NCBI GenBank assembly: GCA_025964685.1
Contig: JAOPYG010000452.1
Coordinates: 1 to 32,279 of the forward strand
Length of the DNA stretch: 32,279 nt
Direction of reading: 5' to 3'
DNA from: Actinoallomurus sp.
Lineage (GTDB): Bacteria > Actinomycetota > Actinomycetes > Streptosporangiales > Streptosporangiaceae
The position numbers were made by a program, and so were the translations under genes. The notes under the pieces were generated by a model. The model did no database searches. It saw nothing but the letters and a program-made list of their open reading frames with translations, and was not told the DNA's origin. Of the stretch, positions 30,419 to 32,279 are shown piece after piece. Position 1 is the first letter of the stretch, and each line of letters opens with the position of its first letter.

Positions 30419-32279
30419 TCAGATCTCGACCTGCGATCCCATGACGACGGTGCGCGTTTCGGGCAGGAAGAAGCGTTCGGCCGGGCTGGCGGCGTTGTTG
30501 GCCAGGGCGAAGAACAACCGCTTGCGCCAGAGGCGCATGCCCGGGTCCGAGGTCAGGCGCAGCGTCACCTTCGACAGGAAGTAGGACGCCTCGTCCGGGT
30601 CGATGTCGAGTTCGGCTGCCCGTTGCGCGCCGCCGGCGGCAGCCTTCCGCAGGGCGGCGGGGATGTCCTGCTCGTCCTGGAAGCCGTACCGGAGCGTCAC
30701 GTGGACGATGCCGTCGTCGCGGTAACCCAGGTCATCGACGCTGATCCGCTCCGTCTCGGGGACGTGCGGCACGTTCTCCGCGGTCGTTGAGACGATCACG
30801 ACGTGCTCGTGCATGACGTGGTTGTGCTCGACGTTCGCGCGCAGGGCGAGCGGCGTGGTCTCCATCGTCGGGTGCGGGAAGACCGCGGTCCCCGGCACGC
30901 GGACGACGTTCGAGGCGCGCAGGTGTTCGATGAACTCCGGGAGCGGGCCTTCCTTCGCGGTGCGGCGCTCCGTGACGATCTCCCGGCCGCGCTCCCAGGT
31001 CTTCATGATGGTGAACACCGACACCGCGATCAGCAGCGGCAGCCAGCCTCCGTGCACGACCTTCGTGAGGTTCGCCGCGAAGTAGGTGACCTCCGCGCCG
31101 CCGATCACGATCGCCATCAGCGCGAGCTGCCACCACGCCCATCCCCACTGGGCCCGCGCCACGACCAGGAACAGGACGGTCGTGATGATCAGTGTGGCGG
31201 TGACGGCGACCCCGTATGCCGTGGCGAGGCGCTCGGAGGAGCGGAAACCGAACATCAGCACGAGCACACCGACGAACAGGATCCAGTTGACCGCCGGCAC
31301 GTACACCTGCCCGACCTCCCGCGGCGACGTGTGGCGGATCCGAAGGTACGGCAGGAAGCCCAGGCGTACCGCCTGACGTGACACGGAGAAGGCCCCGGTG
31401 ATGACCGCCTGGGAGGCGATCACCGTCGCGAGGGTCGCCAGCACCACCATCGGCAGCCGCGCCCAGCCCGGGAGCAGGAGGAAGAACGGGTTGGCGATGC
31501 TCGTGGGGTCACGCAGGATCAGCGCGCCCTGACCGAGGTAGTTGAGCGTCAGCGCCGGGAACACCACGCCGAACCAGGCGCGCCTGATGGGCCGGCGGCC
31601 GAAGTGCCCCATGTCCGCGTACAGCGCCTCCGCGCCGGTGATCGACAGGACCACGGCGCCCATGGCGATGAACGCGATGTACGGGTGGTCCAGCACGAAG
31701 GCTCCGGCGTACGTCGGCGACAGACCGGCCAGGATGCCCGGCCGCTTGATCACTTCACGCGCTCCCCCGACCGCCAGCGTCGCGAACCAGAGCACCATCA
31801 CCGGCCCGAACAGGTTCCCGACCCGGTGCGTGCCCCAGCGCTGCGCCACGAACAGCAGGGTCAGGATCGTCGCCGATACCGGCACCACCACGTGGGACAG
31901 GCTCGGGGTGGCCACCTTCAGGCCCTCCACGGCGGACAGCACCGAGATCGCCGGCGTGATCACACTGTCGCCGTAGAACAGCGAGGCGCCGAAGACGCCC
32001 AGCGCCATCACCGCGGTCGCCCTGCCGCGTACGCCGCCGAGCACCCGCCGCACCAGGGCGGCCAGCGCCATCACGCCGCCCTCGCCGTCGTTGTCGGCGC
32101 GCAGGATGAACACCACGTACTTGATCGACACCACGAGGGTGACGGACCAGAACACCAGCGAGATCACGCCGTAGACGTCGCCGCTCGTCGGGCGGACCGC
32201 TCCGTTGTCGATCGAGAACACCGTCCGCAGGGCGTACAGCGGGCTGGTGCCGATGTCGCCGTAGACGATTCCCAGCGCG
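30419..32279 (-). CDS. kup: Kup-family potassium uptake protein, start beyond the window
   Basis: The last 619 residues are visible; only the first few tens of residues are missing. The visible protein begins with the family signature ALGIVYGDIGTSPLYALRTV. About twelve hydrophobic segments follow, including VFGASLFYGDSVITPAISVLSAVEG, ALYADMGHFG and LNYLGQGALI. A cytoplasmic C-terminal domain of about 200 residues starts near TMKTWERGREIV. Kup proteins import potassium by proton symport. The C-terminus ends TVVMGSQVEI, as in full-length members. No other potassium gene is in the window. Confidence 0.94.
   Translation of the reverse strand, partial: ALGIVYGDIGTSPLYALRTVFSIDNGAVRPTSGDVYGVISLVFWSVTLVVSIKYVVFILRADNDGEGGVMALAALVRRVLGGVRGRATAVMALGVFGASLFYGDSVITPAISVLSAVEGLKVATPSLSHVVVPVSATILTLLFVAQRWGTHRVGNLFGPVMVLWFATLAVGGAREVIKRPGILAGLSPTYAGAFVLDHPYIAFIAMGAVVLSITGAEALYADMGHFGRRPIRRAWFGVVFPALTLNYLGQGALILRDPTSIANPFFLLLPGWARLPMVVLATLATVIASQAVITGAFSVSRQAVRLGFLPYLRIRHTSPREVGQVYVPAVNWILFVGVLVLMFGFRSSERLATAYGVAVTATLIITTVLFLVVARAQWGWAWWQLALMAIVIGGAEVTYFAANLTKVVHGGWLPLLIAVSVFTIMKTWERGREIVTERRTAKEGPLPEFIEHLRASNVVRVPGTAVFPHPTMETTPLALRANVEHNHVMHEHVVIVSTTAENVPHVPETERISVDDLGYRDDGIVHVTLRYGFQDEQDIPAALRKAAAGGAQRAAELDIDPDEASYFLSKVTLRLTSDPGMRLWRKRLFFALANNAASPAERFFLPETRTVVMGSQVEI

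Overview
This is high-GC actinobacterial DNA. GC-rich third codon positions, GGAGG-type ribosome binding sites, many four-base gene overlaps, a DUF397 remnant and a Pch2-like AAA+ remnant all suggest a filamentous actinomycete such as a Streptosporangiales or Thermomonosporaceae member. The genus is an inference. Most genes lie on the minus strand.

Positions 1-3300 hold the start of a glycogen debranching enzyme, a PRC-barrel protein with a small membrane protein, a hemerythrin-domain protein and a short ChaB-like protein, a set that looks like stress or storage functions. Positions 3374-8486 hold a three-subunit membrane formate dehydrogenase operon. Its catalytic subunit is interrupted by one in-frame TGA (7920-7922), read here as selenocysteine. 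A hairpin with a GGTCT loop starts right after it, so the two apparent open frames are one selenoprotein gene. No selenocysteine machinery is visible in the window.

Positions 8590-13300 are a decayed region. It holds a broken DUF397 gene ending in a 97-base inverted-repeat element, the N-terminal stub of a Pch2-like AAA+ ATPase cut inside its Walker A motif, a frameshifted MFS transporter fragment, and the C-terminal tail of a FadR-type GntR regulator. Intact genes between them are a truncated hemoglobin (behind a palindrome and a perfect 18-base tandem repeat), a hypothetical protein, a GNAT acetyltransferase, and a class II aldolase coupled to a 49-residue ORF. A perfect FadR-type operator survives upstream of that pair although its regulator is ruined.

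Positions 13280-16521 hold a GNAT-like protein, a MarR regulator and asparagine synthetase AsnB. Positions 16735-23950 are a tight seven-gene minus-strand operon: NAD-dependent epimerase, UbiA prenyltransferase of the decaprenyl-phosphate phosphoribosyltransferase type, GT2 glycosyltransferase, endonuclease/exonuclease/phosphatase-fold membrane protein, LPG-synthase-type membrane protein, GT4 glycosyltransferase and aldo-keto reductase. It has a candidate promoter at one end and a hairpin terminator at the other, and looks like a polyprenyl-phosphate-sugar or envelope-glycan pathway. It is the best candidate here for an undescribed system.

Positions 24029-32279 hold an AT-rich palindrome-bearing intergenic region with a possible small ORF, a metallophosphoesterase, a membrane PP2C-type phosphatase, a small acidic protein, an orphan CBM48 protein, a small beta-rich protein behind a DJ-1/PfpI protein, a secreted FG-GAP beta-propeller, and the C-terminal part of a Kup potassium transporter.
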